Positions 24,807 to 38,394 of a stretch of 64,000 nucleotides of DNA are shown piece by piece. This DNA is from Oreocharis arfaki (Eukaryota; Chordata; Aves; Passeriformes; Paramythiidae), in assembly GCA_013398015.1 (NCBI GenBank), contig VZRR01012420.1, positions 313,702-377,701 on the forward strand, given 5' to 3'. Position numbers and translations under genes: made by a program. Below the pieces are notes generated by a model. The model saw only the letters and a list, made by a program, of their open reading frames with translations. It did not search any database and was not told the DNA's origin. The stretch's first letter is position 1, and each line of letters begins with the position of its first letter.

Positions 24807-27800
24807 GCAACATGATGAATATAAGTTTATTGTCATATATTCTTCAGCATCCAGATACAATCTGTCAATTTCTGGAGACTCCATGATCCTTTAGAGTCAC
24901 ACTCTAAATATTATATATGACAGAAAAATATAAAATCTGCGATGATGACAAAAGAGGAGCTAAGGGAAGGGGTAATAAACCCTATAAAAATAACTTAGTC
25001 CACACTGCTGTCAAAATGAATAATTGTAAACACTTAAAAGAAGGCATTTGAGTATTCCTTTTTTTTTCTTAATTATATCTGCACATTTATGTACCCATGG
25101 ATCTTTTTGCATGTGTTTATTTCATCCAAAGGGAAATTGTCATGGCAAATATATAGTTTAAATGATTTCTTGTAGTCTTCTTTCTAGGACAAAATTACCA
25201 TCACATTTTTCCACCCTGTGAAAACCATGTCTACCCGAAGTGTCAGATGAACTGAAATGCTTCCAATTTTCCATAACAAAGAGAAGGAGTAAACAGATGT
25301 CTGGGAGTGAAGGTGTAACACATAATTCTCCAAACCATAGCTGGGGTTTTTAAAAATGTAATAAAGCCTCTTTATTTTTTTATTATTTGTTATTGTTTAG
25401 AGGAAGGCTGTTTCCCAAAGAGGAACACCATTTTTTAGCCAAGAGAAATTCAGGAGAAGAATGTTTAATGTAAGGCTGAAAAGAAGGAGGTGGAGGAAGG
25501 GGTGAGGAGGTGGGAAGAGGCCTGTGAGAGGAGAAAAAAGATGTTTGAAATGATGGTGATGTTCCAGTGCAAGGGACCAGCAAGAAGAGTGCCAGGAAAA
25601 AGACAGATGGAGAAAAAAGGCAGGGAAATGAGAGGGAGGACAAGGGAGACAAAAGAATATTGCAGTACAGCTGAGGAGAGATAGGGGAGTAGGGACCTCA
25701 TAAAAGTGATACAGAGAGTGGAGCAAGGTATCTAAAGTGCAGCCAGAGCAGTGGGAAAAGATGATATTGTAGCTACCAAAACTGGAAAGGCTGAAGAGCA
25801 GAAAACTAGTGTGCTGTGAGGAGAATGCAGTAGCACAGATGAGAATCTGGTGCCATCATAGGCACCAATATGTTGTCCGTTTTCTGCCCCACAAAAAGGC
25901 AGATTTTGAGTCTCACTCTCTCAGGTCGTTGGGAACAGGGAAACTCGGGATGGAGGCAAAGGATTCCTTGCAGAAGCTGAAGTAGGAATGGAGCAGGTCC
26001 AGGTGCATCCAGCAAGACACAGACTATAGTGGAAAATCCCTTTGCTCTGGCTGGGGCTGTGCTGTAATGTGGGACAGAAAGTCCCCTTGCCTAAGCCTGA
26101 GGTCAGGCTCTCCATGGGGTGTGCTGAACGTAGGATTTGCTTCTGTGCAGAGGGTGCTTGTGGCTTGCACACAGGCATGGTTTGGGCAATTAAATTACTG
26201 CTGTCTTTGCTCTGCAGTCTCTTGAGTTGGCTGTAGAGATGCTAGGCTGGTGTCTTCTGTGAACCCTAACAGGGCTGGAAAACCACAGAAAAGTTACGGT
26301 TCATGGAATATTCTGCCTCTCCCAGGAAGCACCTCTGAGGCCAGTGTACCAAATCTGGAGCACTTGAATAGATGTGGCCATCACAAAAATTGTCCTCGCT
26401 CATTGGTTTGGAGAAGGGGAACAGATTTTAATAAACAACTAATCCCATCCTCTCCAGCCCATTCCGCTAAATTATGCTGGTAGAATATCTGTAAAAGGCA
26501 GTGAAAAGGTTACAATATCTGAGATGCACTAGGTCTAGGCTGTGAAGACAAATGTTTTCGCCTCAAAAAAGACGTGTCAATCATCAAAATTATGTCTGAG
26601 AGCAGACATTTTGTATATCCAGATCTGGATTTCACACCTCAGCTTTCATTCTTAAAGGAAATGATCTGAACCATCATCATCATGAATAAGGGGTGCAAGC
26701 ACTTCTCAGTCATGATGGGATTTTACATGTAGGGCCAAATGAAATACTGTAGGTCACCTCATCCATGTAACCAGCAGGAGCCAAGCCTAAGCTGTTTCCC
26801 TGAGACAGAAAAAGGGTCAAGGGAAGAGTCAAGGCTCTCAGACGTCAACCCCCCATGGTCCATGTGGCAATATTCTTCCAGGTTCTTGAAACTGCTAGAA
26901 AGGAGAGGGCAAATCGAAAAGAATGGATTGAATAATTCAATTGAAACAGGTTCCTCAGGGGAAAATAGTAATAAGTATCTCCAGTCTTATCTGACAAGTG
27001 ATAAGGAGTTTAGAGCTGTTAGAGCAATTTCTAACACAGATGCACCTCCAGTTCCAAAGCATTTCTTCTCAGACAAGTAATGTACATCATATTTCTACAT
27101 CTGTCTCTGCCAGCAAACACAGAAGTTTTGTACTTGCTGAAGAGAACATACAATTCAGAGAGGTGGCTGTGTACATTTCAAATGCTTTCTCCCTGACAGG
27201 CCCCAGTCGCTGCCTCTCATTGCCACGGGAAGCTACAGATGTATTGTGGCAAGTGGTACCCAACATGCTGCTCAGCTAAAACCCAATGAACCAGCATGCC
27301 AGCTCTAATCCCTGGCCTCTCACAGAGCTGAGAGAAGGAATTGCTGCCTCACTGCCTCCCATCCACGAGAAGATGCTCTGCAGCTCTGTCCCCACACGAC
27401 CAGTGATCTGCTCTGCTGAGACTGATGCTCGCTCCCACCCTCTGCATGGTGTCTCTGCTGCCCACTGGCTCCTCCCCGGCACCTTCACAAAATTAAGCTG
27501 GATTTAACTGTTTTCCAGTTTAGAAAATGGAATAAGACAGTATCTGGTGGAAACAGACCCATGGGTGAAGACACTTAGCAACAGGCTGTTCATTTCCCTC
27601 TGAGGGATCTGGGAGTTATAAGGAAATTCTGTGTGTGGAGAGGCTGCCGGGGGAAGTAAGACTGTAAGAAACAAACATACAATTAAAAACTGCTTTTTGC
27701 ATTTGATTTGATCTTTCATACTCTGGCTTATTAAGGCTTCCAATTCTCCTCAATTGCCTATGAAGCCCTGCCTCAGATGGGCCAGAAGTATTGAAAAAAT

Positions 27801-30800
27801 AAAGAAAAAAATCAGAATGAGCAATCACTCCTGTTGCTACTGTTATGATATCTGGTGCAAGGGAATTGAAGGTCTTATTAGAACCTGCAAACCTGCCAGG
27901 AAACAGTTTTTCCCCTTTGGTAATAAAGCATGAAAGGAAGGAAGAGAGTCTGAATCACAAATGTGAATAAAAGAGATATAGTCTGAAGTGTCTATCAAAA
28001 GTCATTAAATATTTGTCTTCTGCAGAGAGCACAGCAGTGAAATAACTGTTACACTGGGACACTGGGAGGAACTGAGTGGAGGCTCGTTCCTGTGGGAGGT
28101 CATCAGGCTTTTCCACACAAAGAATGTGGTCCCCTGTAATGACTTTAATCAAATACCTGATCTTAAAAGAACAGCAGAAATGAAAGCAAGGCTCTGCACT
28201 GTGTATTTACTGTCAGGGCAAAACATAGCGGTGAATTGATGACAAACCTTTTGAGAATGACTCACTAACCTTCATCTCCCATTCCCAATTTCCCTGTCCC
28301 CAGACTGCCATTTCTTAGAGGGGAAAGAAATTGAAATTTTTTTCTAGCAGTGGTCTGTGGTTACTTTCAGCTAATATGAGGTTCTCTGCTGTTGAAGGGG
28401 AATTCTGTCCTTACCACCTCATCTCCTTGGGTTCCCGTGTCAGAGCAGTCAGCCACACCTGTGTTGTTCCAGCCCCTCCCAGTCACCTTATTTCATTTCA
28501 CCTCATTTCACCTCGTTCACACAATGCTGATATGGGGAAGATTCAGGTGTTATTCAGCAAATTGGAGTTGCATCCCTGTTAACTGTCACAGAGCAAGTTA
28601 AAGTCATCCTTTTGGAGCTGAGGCAGGGGTGGCATACCTACCCTGGCTGGGTGACATGGCTTTGCTTCATCTGTCACTCATGAGCAGAGCCAGAGTGAGG
28701 AGTTTTGGAAAACAAGTGATATAAATATAGCAGTGTACAAAAGCAGTTGTCTCTCTGCTGTATTATTCACAAAGGGCTGGATCATGAAGGTTCTGCCAGG
28801 TGGGTGCTGGGAAAAGAAATGGGGTAATTGGAGGAGTTTTGAAGGCAAGAAGTGCTTCCATACTGTCCTGGATTTTCTGAAGAGAACAGCTGAGTGGATT
28901 CTTCCCTCCACCTCTCCCTGGGCGTGCACTGCTCCTTACTGAAGTTGCAAGCCAGCAAATGCACAGTGAGGAGCATCTTGTCACAGCCTGGTACTTGAGG
29001 TCCTTTCATGTGGTTGGAAATTTTTTAGAAATAAGTTAAGATGAAGAAAAATGCTGGAAGTGCAAACATTTCTGATTGTCCCAGACCTTGCTTTATCATA
29101 TCAATTTTGTGTCATTTTCTAGCTGAAAGATTTCTTTCAAATAGCACCAGACCTGCATATAATAAGAAAATACAGCAAAATAGCTGATTTTCCGCCTTCA
29201 CAGTGTCTGCTGGACTAAGATATTATGTCTCCCCAAGAAGGTCTTAGAAAGGTAATTTTGAAAATGCACATCTGGCTATCTTTAGATAAGGTTAATGCAT
29301 ATAAAAGTTTAATAATTATGTACTTTCCCTGACTTAGGTGTCAGGATGTGCAAAGCTATTAACATCAAAATAAACCCCGAACCCCAAACATGAAAAACTA
29401 CCAACACCATCAAATATATTACAGATTTATATTAACACTGTCATGTGCTCCTGTTCTTGCTTCCAAGAACTCACTAACTGCACAGCCAACAAATTTAGTA
29501 GTTACAGTGTGAGAATGAGGGTATGAGTCACTTATTTTTGAATAAGGTTTGCTGTAATCAGTCAAACCACTCTGGCATAAATGGCAGGTGAATCAGGCCT
29601 GCAAGGCTGGAACTATAAAATTTCATTTTGGCAAAGCACTGTTCTAAATAGGACATATGTCTTTATGGTATATATTTTTGTGCAGAGATGCATTGGAGCA
29701 GTCTGTCTTTTAGGGGGTTTCATGAGCATCATCTCAATCACAGAGATGCCAAACAGCCTCAGTACAAGATGCTCAGATCATGCCCATAGAGCTCCAAGTT
29801 CCAAGACAGAGCTCAAGTCCAGATTTATGTTTGATACCATCACAGTCCCAGGATCAAATGCAAATTTAGGCCAAGCTCCTGAATATCTTGGGGCAGGAAA
29901 ACTTGGGCTCAGCACCTGACCTTTGAACCCAGTATTTCCTAAGCAGATCCTGAATGTCTCGCACTGAGGAATGAAGAGGCAAATAGCCAAAAAGGCAGAT
30001 GGAAAAGTCAAAATGGAAAAGTCAAAGTTCCTTGGACTTCTTGTGTTTGAGGCAATTCTGAAGGAGTGTCTTTATCTTGTAGTACAGATAACCTCAGAGC
30101 TCGTCAGCACAGACCAGACTCCCCAGGACACCCATCCCATTTCTGAGTGCCTAGAAATAGGCAATTACAAGTCTGAGAATTTAGTAAAGAGCCATAGTTA
30201 TTTAGGAGTTAGAAAGAGTTGTTTAAAAACTACATCAAAGCAACAAAAGACTTGCAAATATTTTACCTTGCCTAAACAATAATTAAAAGGAAGCATGGTA
30301 TTTTACAGTAAATTGTAGAGAATGAAAAACATTTTATCCTTCTTGAGTTTTGCATTAATTTTCATCAACACAGCTTTGTAACACCACCTGTGTCCCAAAC
30401 ACAGCACAAGAAAAACAAGTATTCTTCCTGACAAAAGCAGAATCTAATCCAACCCCATGAGACTGCTCTCAGTCTCTTCCACCAGATTATGGCTAAAAGC
30501 AAGAGGAAGATGCAGAGCCTACTGTTGTCAAGTCTGGTCCCAGGAAGCAGAGGAAGGAGGACAGCTATGGAAAAACACTTGTCTGTCTTTGAGAAGTTGC
30601 AGCTAGTGAGTGTTTGTACAGTGCTGGGGTCTGGCAGGGCTGTATCCATCTCTCCTGGGAACTCTGAAGTTGTCTGCATCTGTGGCAGGTGAGAGGGTAC
30701 TAAACTGGTTTGAGTTCAGTCTGTTAATTTTAGATGCTACAGCTGTATCATCCTCTTCCTCTTCCAATGAGGGGAATAATGCCTTGTGTCCAGTTTAGAT

Positions 30801-33204
30801 AAGGGATGTTAATAGTAATGGATAAACTCTTCCTGGATAACTCAATGGATGACCCCAGAGCTGGCTACAGGGTTCTTCCTTGGAGAGTTTAGTAATCAAG
30901 TCGTGAATCTTGAAAAAAACCCTGATATCTTTGAACATCTGACAAAATTGATTTGGCTTGACTTGCCAAAAGTCATAAAAAGGAGGATTCCACTGAAGTT
31001 CTCACTGTCATCACATAACATTAAACACAGAGGTTTGGTGTTATCTGAGGTGCTTTACTATGCTCGAGACATCACCCAGGGCTGGCAGGCGACACAGGAC
31101 AAATGTGAGACCTGCACACTTCCAGGGGTGTCTGGAGGCCAAGAGGGGTCGAGCATCTCAGGTGTCTGATGTGGGCAAATGAGCAGAGCCCTCAGTCCAC
31201 CCAAGCAGTGGTGCCTGGTGAGATACTCAGGTGGCCAAACAGTGGGCATCTGCTTCAGGGGAGCTGAACTGTTCTGCTGCATCCACTGACTTTACACCCA
31301 AGGCTTGTTTCTGTTGTCTGCACTCAGTAATCCAGTGCTTTCTTGAGATGTCTTCGGGTATCCCACCTGGCCTCCAGCTGAAGCTCTGGAAAAGCAGGAA
31401 TCTGCCATGTGTACTGTGCCATATCAGCCCTGAATGGATGATTTGGATATGAGGTCCATAGGGTCACCAAATTTCTGCTTGGATTTTACTGCAGCACATA
31501 TAGAGTTTAGGAGTGCACCAACCTTTCTGTAGGTGCTGTGGGAGTTCACAACTCTGAAAACGGAATCCAGCCCTTTTGGAAAATTTGGATCTTAATGCAC
31601 AGGCTGCTCAGACACATACAGCCGTTGTTGGAATGACTTTCATGACAGAAGAAAGAAGAAATGCCCAGGTCTAAAGGAGCTAAAGTGTATGGCCTATGAA
31701 GTTGCTCCAAACATTTCTTGTTCTCAGATCTTTGGGGTTACACTTAAAACATATCAGAGGAAGGGATTAAATCATTCTCACTCAAATAAATTAAAAGCAC
31801 AAACACTGATAGTCAAGAAAGAAATAACAGAATGAAGTTTGTGACACAGAAAGAGTTTAAAATGGTGTATTAATTAATTCTCCATACTAAGATGCCTGGT
31901 TACTACAAGCTGGCACAGACCTATTAACTTCTGCACGTAGTGCCACTTTATGGGAAGACACAGCATTTAAAAATTCAGTATATTTAGCCTTGAATGGGGA
32001 AGTGTGGGGCTTTTCTCCTCCCACAAGGTCTAGACAGTGGAGATGTTACACATTTTAGCACCGCAGAATTATAGTACGCTGCTCACACATACTAATTCAC
32101 AGCACATTCTAAAGTGTAAATTCAGTTGTCAATGGACCAGAGAAGATAAAAAAAAAGCCAAGCTAGTGATCTCGAGATAAAAAAAGCACTGTGCAGAGCA
32201 AATTGATAAGAAATCTTTACAAGGCTTAATAATCTTGCAGACACAATCAAGTACCTGTAATCAGAGATTTGTTTCAAAATGGCCTTCATGTAGCAGAAAA
32301 CGCATGCACAAAGTGGGTGTGTTCATCAAGGGATTTATTCCTGCTGCATTGGGCAATATGTTCATAATTGAGATACTCAAAAAATGTTTTCAGTTGCTGA
32401 GGAACATAAATTCCTCCTGTGACTTAAGTGTCTGCCAGTAAAGGTTATCTAACCATATAATTTTCTGCTGGTGGCATGCATGGTGGTCAGGTCCTGGTGA
32501 CACCAATATGCTCGATAATCTACTCAGAAGCTTTTTGAAACCTTGTGACAGGAAGGATCTCCTGAGACTTTGGATTGCTGTCAGTACTGCTCCTATAGGA
32601 AGGCTGGCTTTGAGCCTCCTTAAATCCAAAGCTGCTGTAAAGCAGACTATAGTCTAAAAACTACTTTTTCTTGTATGCTTTCACTTCGGGTTTTGTAACA
32701 TCTTTCTAAATCTTTTTGTAGTTACTTCATTTCTGCATTCACAGGAAGCAACCATGGAGGGTACAGCAAAATATTATAGATTCTGTTTGCTTTGTGGTTT
32801 AACTGGATATATTAACTTCAGTCCACTGGGATCATGATGAGATTTGGACTTTTATGTCCAATGAGCATAATTAGTAATCTGGAGATTGGGACTAATACCC
32901 AAGCATTTTGTAGGCAAATATTTTTAAAGTATATATATCTACTGTTACTTTGGTCTCTGCCAGCGGGTTTGGGTTTAGGTCTGACACTTGAGTGCTCAAA
33001 GCTTTCAGGCTGTCTCTCCCCAAAATCAATGAAGAAAGCCCCAAAGTGAGTCTTAACTTTTAAAAATTCATTGGCATTTTCTCAAGCAAACCACAAATAC
33101 AATTCTCAATTTTTTTTGTGGTGTAAATCGTTTAAGCCATAAAGTCTATGAGTCCAGGCTTTGCTGCATGAGAAGCTGCATCTTGATTTTGAACCAGTTC
33201 AGAT
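24807..33204. other. Long non-coding stretch, no recognised element
   Basis: About 8.4 kb with no identifiable mobile element or gene. Purine-rich sequence at about 25480-25680 gives overlapping low-complexity frames on both strands. GC-richer patches lie at about 27290-27490 and 31050-31200. A small ATTTCACCTC doublet lies at about 28490-28515. Confidence 0.5.
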
Positions 33205-33592
33205 GGGAAGGAGCTGGGCCTGTTCAGCCTCAAGAAGAGATAACTGAGAGGGGTTCTTATCATTGTCTATGAGTGTCTGAAGCATGGGTGTCAAGCAGGT
33301 TAGGCCAGGCTGTTCTTGGTGGTGCTGAGCAACAGGAGAAGAGGGAATGGGCACAAACATGCACAGAAAGTTTCACCTGAATACGAGGAAGAACTTCCTT
33401 ACTGTGCAGGTGACCATGCACTGGAACAGATTGCCCAGAGAGGTTGTGGAGTCACCCCCACTGCAGATCCTGGAAAACTACCTGGATGCAATCCTGCTCC
33501 ATGTGCTCTGCAGTAACCCTGCTTGAGCAAGGAGGTTGGACCAGATGACCCAGTGTGGTCCCTTCCAACCTGACCCATTCAGTGATTCTGTG
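33205..33592 (+). mobile_element. CR1 LINE 3' fragment
   Basis: Plus-strand CR1 3' end. Landmarks in order are 'GGGCCTGTTCAGCCTCAAGA', 'AGGAAGAACTTCCTTACTGT', 'CACTGGAACAGATTGCCCAG', 'AGAGGTTGTGGAGTC', 'AAGGAGGTTGGACCAGATGA', and a terminus at CAGTGATTCTGTGA that includes one copy of the octamer. 5'-truncated; no RT domain is present. Frames within it are accidental. Confidence 0.9.
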
Positions 33593-34167
33593 AAGACACA
33601 AATAATTCACCCAGAGAACCTTTATTTCTACGTATATAAAGCAAGCTGTGTAATTTTCCTGTTACTTAAAATTGGCTTTTAAAAGATGAAAAATAATTTA
33701 AAGTAAGCAATTGATCCCCAATGAAAATTTGCACTGGTTTCATAAAAATAGCTTTTTGCCTTCACTTTCCAATTACCATAACACAAATAGAACACACATG
33801 GATGTTGGAATTTTCAAGCAAAAATCAGCAAAATTTTGAGTTCATGGATTCTCAGTTGATAATTAAGAAACTGATGGTATAAAATATTCATCTCCTTCTA
33901 AAACATCATGAATGGTGAGGGCTCAAGAGTCCTAAGAAGTTACTAAGGCTACCAACCTTCACAGAAGTGTCTACTCTGTGCTTTGTGTTCTCCTCACCTA
34001 CAGCAGAGTCAGGTTAAGGTGAGACAAACTGTAGCAAACATAGGTTTTAAGCTACCACTGCACTTAAAGAAGTAATGCTACCCTTCCTCTTTTCTGAGGC
34101 TGATCACATCCAAACCTCACATGAGCTTAGAGGAAAATAGACCTGAAAACTATCCAGTATTCAGGAT

Positions 34168-34221
34168 AACAACAACAAAAACAACAACAATAACAACAAC
34201 AATAATAATAATAGTAATAAT
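34168..34221. repeat. (CAA)n/(TAA)n microsatellite
   Basis: ACA-rich trinucleotide repeat that changes to AAT trinucleotides at its right end. A compound simple repeat, likely variable in length. Confidence 0.9.
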
Positions 34222-34595
34222 GAAAATTTGTTTTTCAATTGGATCAAATAATTTATTTTATTACACAGCTGCATAGATGTTTCAACAAGGAAAAGGGAGT
34301 ATAAGGACCAAATAGCAATGGGAAGAGTGAAAGTCAGTTTCTTTCAATGTCAGTTGATGCTGTACTGCAGTAACAACCCAACTACAATGTAGTGAACATA
34401 ATTTTACTACAAGTTACATGAAATGAAATTATCAGACTGTTGCTATGGGATAAGAGTACATATAAGGGCAGCTACTGCAGCTCTACTAATGCTTGGTGAC
34501 TCCTTAAATCGAACTAATTTAACAGCGGGTCTAAGCCTTGAGAAAAGAATTTGAAAAGAATTGGTCTTAATTATCACAACAGCACCAATTGTAAA

Positions 34596-34675
34596 GCACT
34601 TCACATTTCCATAGTGCTTTACCTTCACTAGCCAATTAATCAATTCAGCTCCCAATGGCCAATTGAGATTATTAG
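34596..34675 (+). mobile_element. Possible ancient MIR/CORE-SINE-like relic
   Basis: The pattern CACATTTCCATAGTGCTTTA, then CCAATTAATCAATTCAGCTC, resembles the MIR/CORE-SINE consensus segment around 'ACATTTATATAGYGCTTT...ACTAATTAATCCTCAC'. It also shares this order with the relic at 59171-59312. It is short and diverged, so the call rests on order and spacing rather than identity. Confidence 0.4.
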
Positions 34676-36901
34676 TAATTTCAATGTCTTTTGCTTAAGG
34701 CTTAAGGAGAAAATGCTGATAAATCTTCACCCGACTCACAGAAACCTTTCTGTAAGCAAAACTGTGAAAGTAGCTGAATGCTCACTGCCTCTTAGTGTGC
34801 TGCTGGCTGGAAAGGCAGGCTGTGCCCATCCCAGGGGAAGCTGTCAAGGTACTCTGAAGGCCAAGGACTGCAGAAATAAAGGCATTGCAAGAGTGTGGAG
34901 AGGTATTGTAAGTGCTAACATTTCCAGGTATCTAAAGGCTATGAAAAATAGACATGAAATAACATTTTGGATTGTTTCTGAAGCACTTTTTTGATTGCTA
35001 AACGTACATGTGGTTATCACATGAGGAGATAGATGGATTAGGACAGGAGAGAAGCACTGAAACACCAGGAAGAATGAGTAAAGTAATGCTGTAATTATAA
35101 AATCTTCAGAAATATTTCTCTAAGCAACAGGAGAAGATGTTACAGACGACACATATTGTGTTTTCTTGGAGTCAGGGAGTCCAAAACAACTGAAAATGGT
35201 CCAGTTGTTCCCATATTTAATCCTTAGAGACTAATTTAGAATTGGATATATGTACATGGCAGAAAAGAATGGCATAGGGATCTATGCTATCATATTGATT
35301 TCTAAACAGAGGAAGGAATTATGCTTTGAGGTAGTCTGGTGTGGAACAAGAAGAGCCCAGTAGATCTATAGGGACAGGTTTAAACTGGTGAAACTTGGAT
35401 TTTCTTAGGTGATGTTATGAGTTGGGCCTTCTAGCAAGATCTGAGAAATGTTTTTTCTCTGTTTTACAACTGAACTATATTAGCAAACAGATTGCAATGG
35501 AAATGAGAACAAACTCTTTATCTGCAGTAGTGTCATTATGTTACACCAAAAAATAAATTATGTTCTACATGAGCTTTTGTTATTCTCTAATATGTCATCC
35601 TATCCCTTCATTAGTGCAGTAATCTCCTCCTCCACTAAATCTCCCTTGTTTTTACTTGCATATAGATATGGGGATGTGCAAAGAGAAAATGTGGTGAGGG
35701 TTTATTGGTTTATTTCTTCTGAATACATTTGCTATTGGTATCAGATATTGCATTAAAGGAGCTCGAAGACTTTTTTGTTACATTGTCCACAAGTATTTCT
35801 ATTTCTTTGCTCTTTTGTATTGATGTTCCCCTTCTCAGTACACTGCTATGGGGAAACTTCCTTTAGTCTGGTATGTGAAATGTAGTTAAATTAACTTTCC
35901 AGGGTGAGCAGACTTCGATGGTGAGGATTTTTACCAGAGACACAATCGTCAGCAAAACTGTGGTGTAAAATACCTCATTGAACTGAGGCAGAGGAAAAGG
36001 GGAAAGACTGCTCAATTTAGATGCATTTATTTACTTACTTTCTCAATGGTAACATTTTAACATGTGTGAGACATGGAAAACGGCATCTGTAAAAGCACTG
36101 AACTTTCAAGCAGCCTGTACATTATCAGCTAAGCAAAAAATTAGCTAGAAAACTCAAGGAAGAGGTTTTCAGAATTGGGTCCAGATTAGATGTCTCACTC
36201 TCTTCTTCACTAATTCTGCACTGGAACTGCTGCCGTGACTGTCCACAAACTTTAACAAAGTTGCTCTTGATTTAGTAGTTCTGGACATAAGGGGCAACTC
36301 AAGCTCTTGGGCTAAATTATGGATCAAAGCTTTGTTGGAGATGGAATAAATCTACACGTTAAAGCCAAAAGCTTAACGATTACAGACTGGATGACACATA
36401 AGGAAATGAAACTATAACTCTGACTTGTCAGTTCCAAGAACAAAGGCCTTTATCTCCTCGATGAAAGGAGTTATCTTATAAGTGTTCTTGGCAACTAGTT
36501 GCTTCTCATCATTGCAGGTCAGTTACTGAAGGTGGGCACTCATACCTCCAGGGCTACTATTTTACAACAATTAATTCAGCTAGGCATCAGTTTGAAAAAT
36601 TGCGAAGTTTCCTCATTTCTTCATGAGTCATTTTCATATGGAAGAGAGGAATGATGTGTGATTATAGAAGTCAGAGGAAGGACAGAAAACCAGAGAGAAA
36701 AACACAACCTTGAAATACCAGGTGAAAACTTGTGCAAACAGCGAATTCTGTGAGCTTTCAGTAGAATCCAAGTAAGACAAGGGCAGAACATGTGATTTAT
36801 GCCACCATATTAACGTGGCTCAGCTCTGATGAGATGGTGGAGCTGCTCTTGCAGCTGACTGACCAGTTGTTGCCCTTGGTCTCTCCTGAGACACTCAGGA
36901 A
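34676..36901. other. Non-coding stretch, no recognised element
   Basis: AT-rich sequence without supportable genes or repeats; short frames only. Confidence 0.5.
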
Positions 36902-36985
36902 ATCATGGAATGTTTAAAGTTGGAAGGAGCCTTAAAGATCATCTCATTCCAACCCTCCTGCCTAAGGCAGGGACACCTTACATTA
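36902..36985 (-). mobile_element. CR1 LINE 3' terminus, cut short by a second CR1
   Basis: Forward 'ATCATGGAATGTTTAAAGTT' then 'GGAAGGAGCCTTAAAGATCA' and 'CAACCCTCCTGCC' form the reverse complement of a CR1 3' end. It stops abruptly where the octamer tail of the next element begins. I did not find its continuation beyond 38075, so it is either a very short truncated copy or was clipped. Confidence 0.85.
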
Positions 36986-37019
36986 TCACAGAATCACAGA
37001 ATCAAAGAATCACAGAATC
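36986..37019 (-). repeat. CR1 3'-terminal octamer tail, four units
   Basis: Four units of TCACAGAA/TCAAAGAA read forward, the complement of the ATTCTGTG tail typical of CR1. It marks the 3' end of the element to its right. Confidence 0.85.
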
Positions 37020-38075
37020 CTTCTTTGTGGACCAGCTGGACCAGCTTTCCCATCCAACCTGATCTTTGGGCTTTCTTTTTGTGTTCGAGTTTGTCCATGA
37101 ACTACTTGTTCATCCACACAGGCCTCCTGGTGTCTTTGCCCAGCTTCCTCTTTGTTGGGATGTGTTGCTCCAGGGTTCTATCCCATCTGTCTCTGCAAAG
37201 GAGATCCTTGAAGAGGCCAAAGTCTGCTATCCTGAAGTCCAGAGGTTGTTGTGTGCCCTCCTTGTGTGGTGTGCTGCCCTAAGGATCCTGAACGCCACCA
37301 TCTCAGGATCACTGCAACCAAGGCTGACTGTCAGCCTCTCCTTTTTAGTGAGAACAAGGTCCAGCATAGCACCTCTCTTCACTGGATTTCTATCACATGG
37401 AGAAAGAAGTTATCATCAACATTTCCCAGGCATGTCCTGGATTGCTTATTCCCTGCTGTGTTGTCCTTCCAACAGACACCAGGATGCTTGAAATCCCCTA
37501 TGAAGACCAGGTCTTGTGAATGTGGGGCTGCTGCCATGTGTCTGGAGAGGCCCTCAGACATTCAGTCTTTCTGTCTGGGTGACCTGTAGCAGACCCCCAT
37601 GGTAATGTCACCTGACCCTGTCCACCCTTCCATCCTGATCTGTGAGCTCCTTGTCCATCCCCAGGTGAAGCTCTGGGCACTCCAACTTGTCATTAATAAA
37701 TCGGTTGTTGTCCCCTCCTTGTGTCACTCCCTGTCCTTCCTAGATCCTATATTCTTCCCTACTATAGTCTTCCACAGTCTGGTCATAGCAGCCATCACAT
37801 CACATCTCTGTAATATCCATAAAGTCACAGCCCTGCAGGAATGTAATTCTAACTCCTCTTGTTTATTCTCCATTCTCCATGTGTGAGATAAAGGCATTTA
37901 ATTTGGGCCCCCAATGACACCAACTCACTGGCTGGAGTGGCTGGAATTCCTTTGTGTGCCCTCCACCTGCTCTCCTGTTGAGACCTGCGATCCCTCTCCA
38001 GGCTCTCGGCATCCCTTGCTGGGATCCCTTCTCCCTTCAGGCTGGGAGAAGTGGGAATGACTGAGATTCCATTGC
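36986..38075 (-). pseudogene. CR1 LINE: ORF2 endonuclease segment joined to a 3' octamer tail, broken
   Basis: Read on the minus strand, the left part of ORF2 is recognisable as the apurinic/apyrimidinic-type endonuclease domain of a CR1 LINE. Landmarks are an IGDFKHP motif (forward 37481-37501), a LDLVLT block (near 37355), an SDPE motif (near 37301-37312) and WMNK followed at once by a TAG stop (37102-37116). Family members normally have GDFN and SDH at the active site. Here N is K and H is P, so it would not be expected to cut DNA even without the in-frame stops and frameshifts. The reverse transcriptase and 3'UTR are missing: about 80 bp past WMNK the sequence becomes the octamer tail (36986-37019). 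This is an internally deleted, dead copy. Confidence 0.8.
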
Positions 38076-38394
38076 CTATATGTGCTATAAATAACAAAAC
38101 AAACCCAGAGGTCTTGGCATTATTCTTAAGAAAGAAGGCATCAAGACTGATCTGTGATAGTTAACATAATGACAATTACGGCCTTAAAATATAGAACTAA
38201 TCCTTTGTTAAAATTTGGAACTATTTTTTCTTTTCATTAATTAACATCTTACTTTTCAAGACAAAATATTTAATCAGATTATATTTATTTGCTGTTTTCT
38301 AATGAACATGACTGCTTTGTCTTGTAGAAAAGGTTAACCGTCGGAAAGATTAATTTCTTCTTTTCCAGAAAAAACATTGTAATTAAGTTCTTCG

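Noticed and set aside
28490..28515. ATTTCACCTC doublet
   Set aside because: Only two units; too short to be called a repeat array.
36905..37589. Plus-strand frames of 112-141 codons
   Set aside because: These are antisense shadows of the minus-strand CR1 ORF2 endonuclease sequence.
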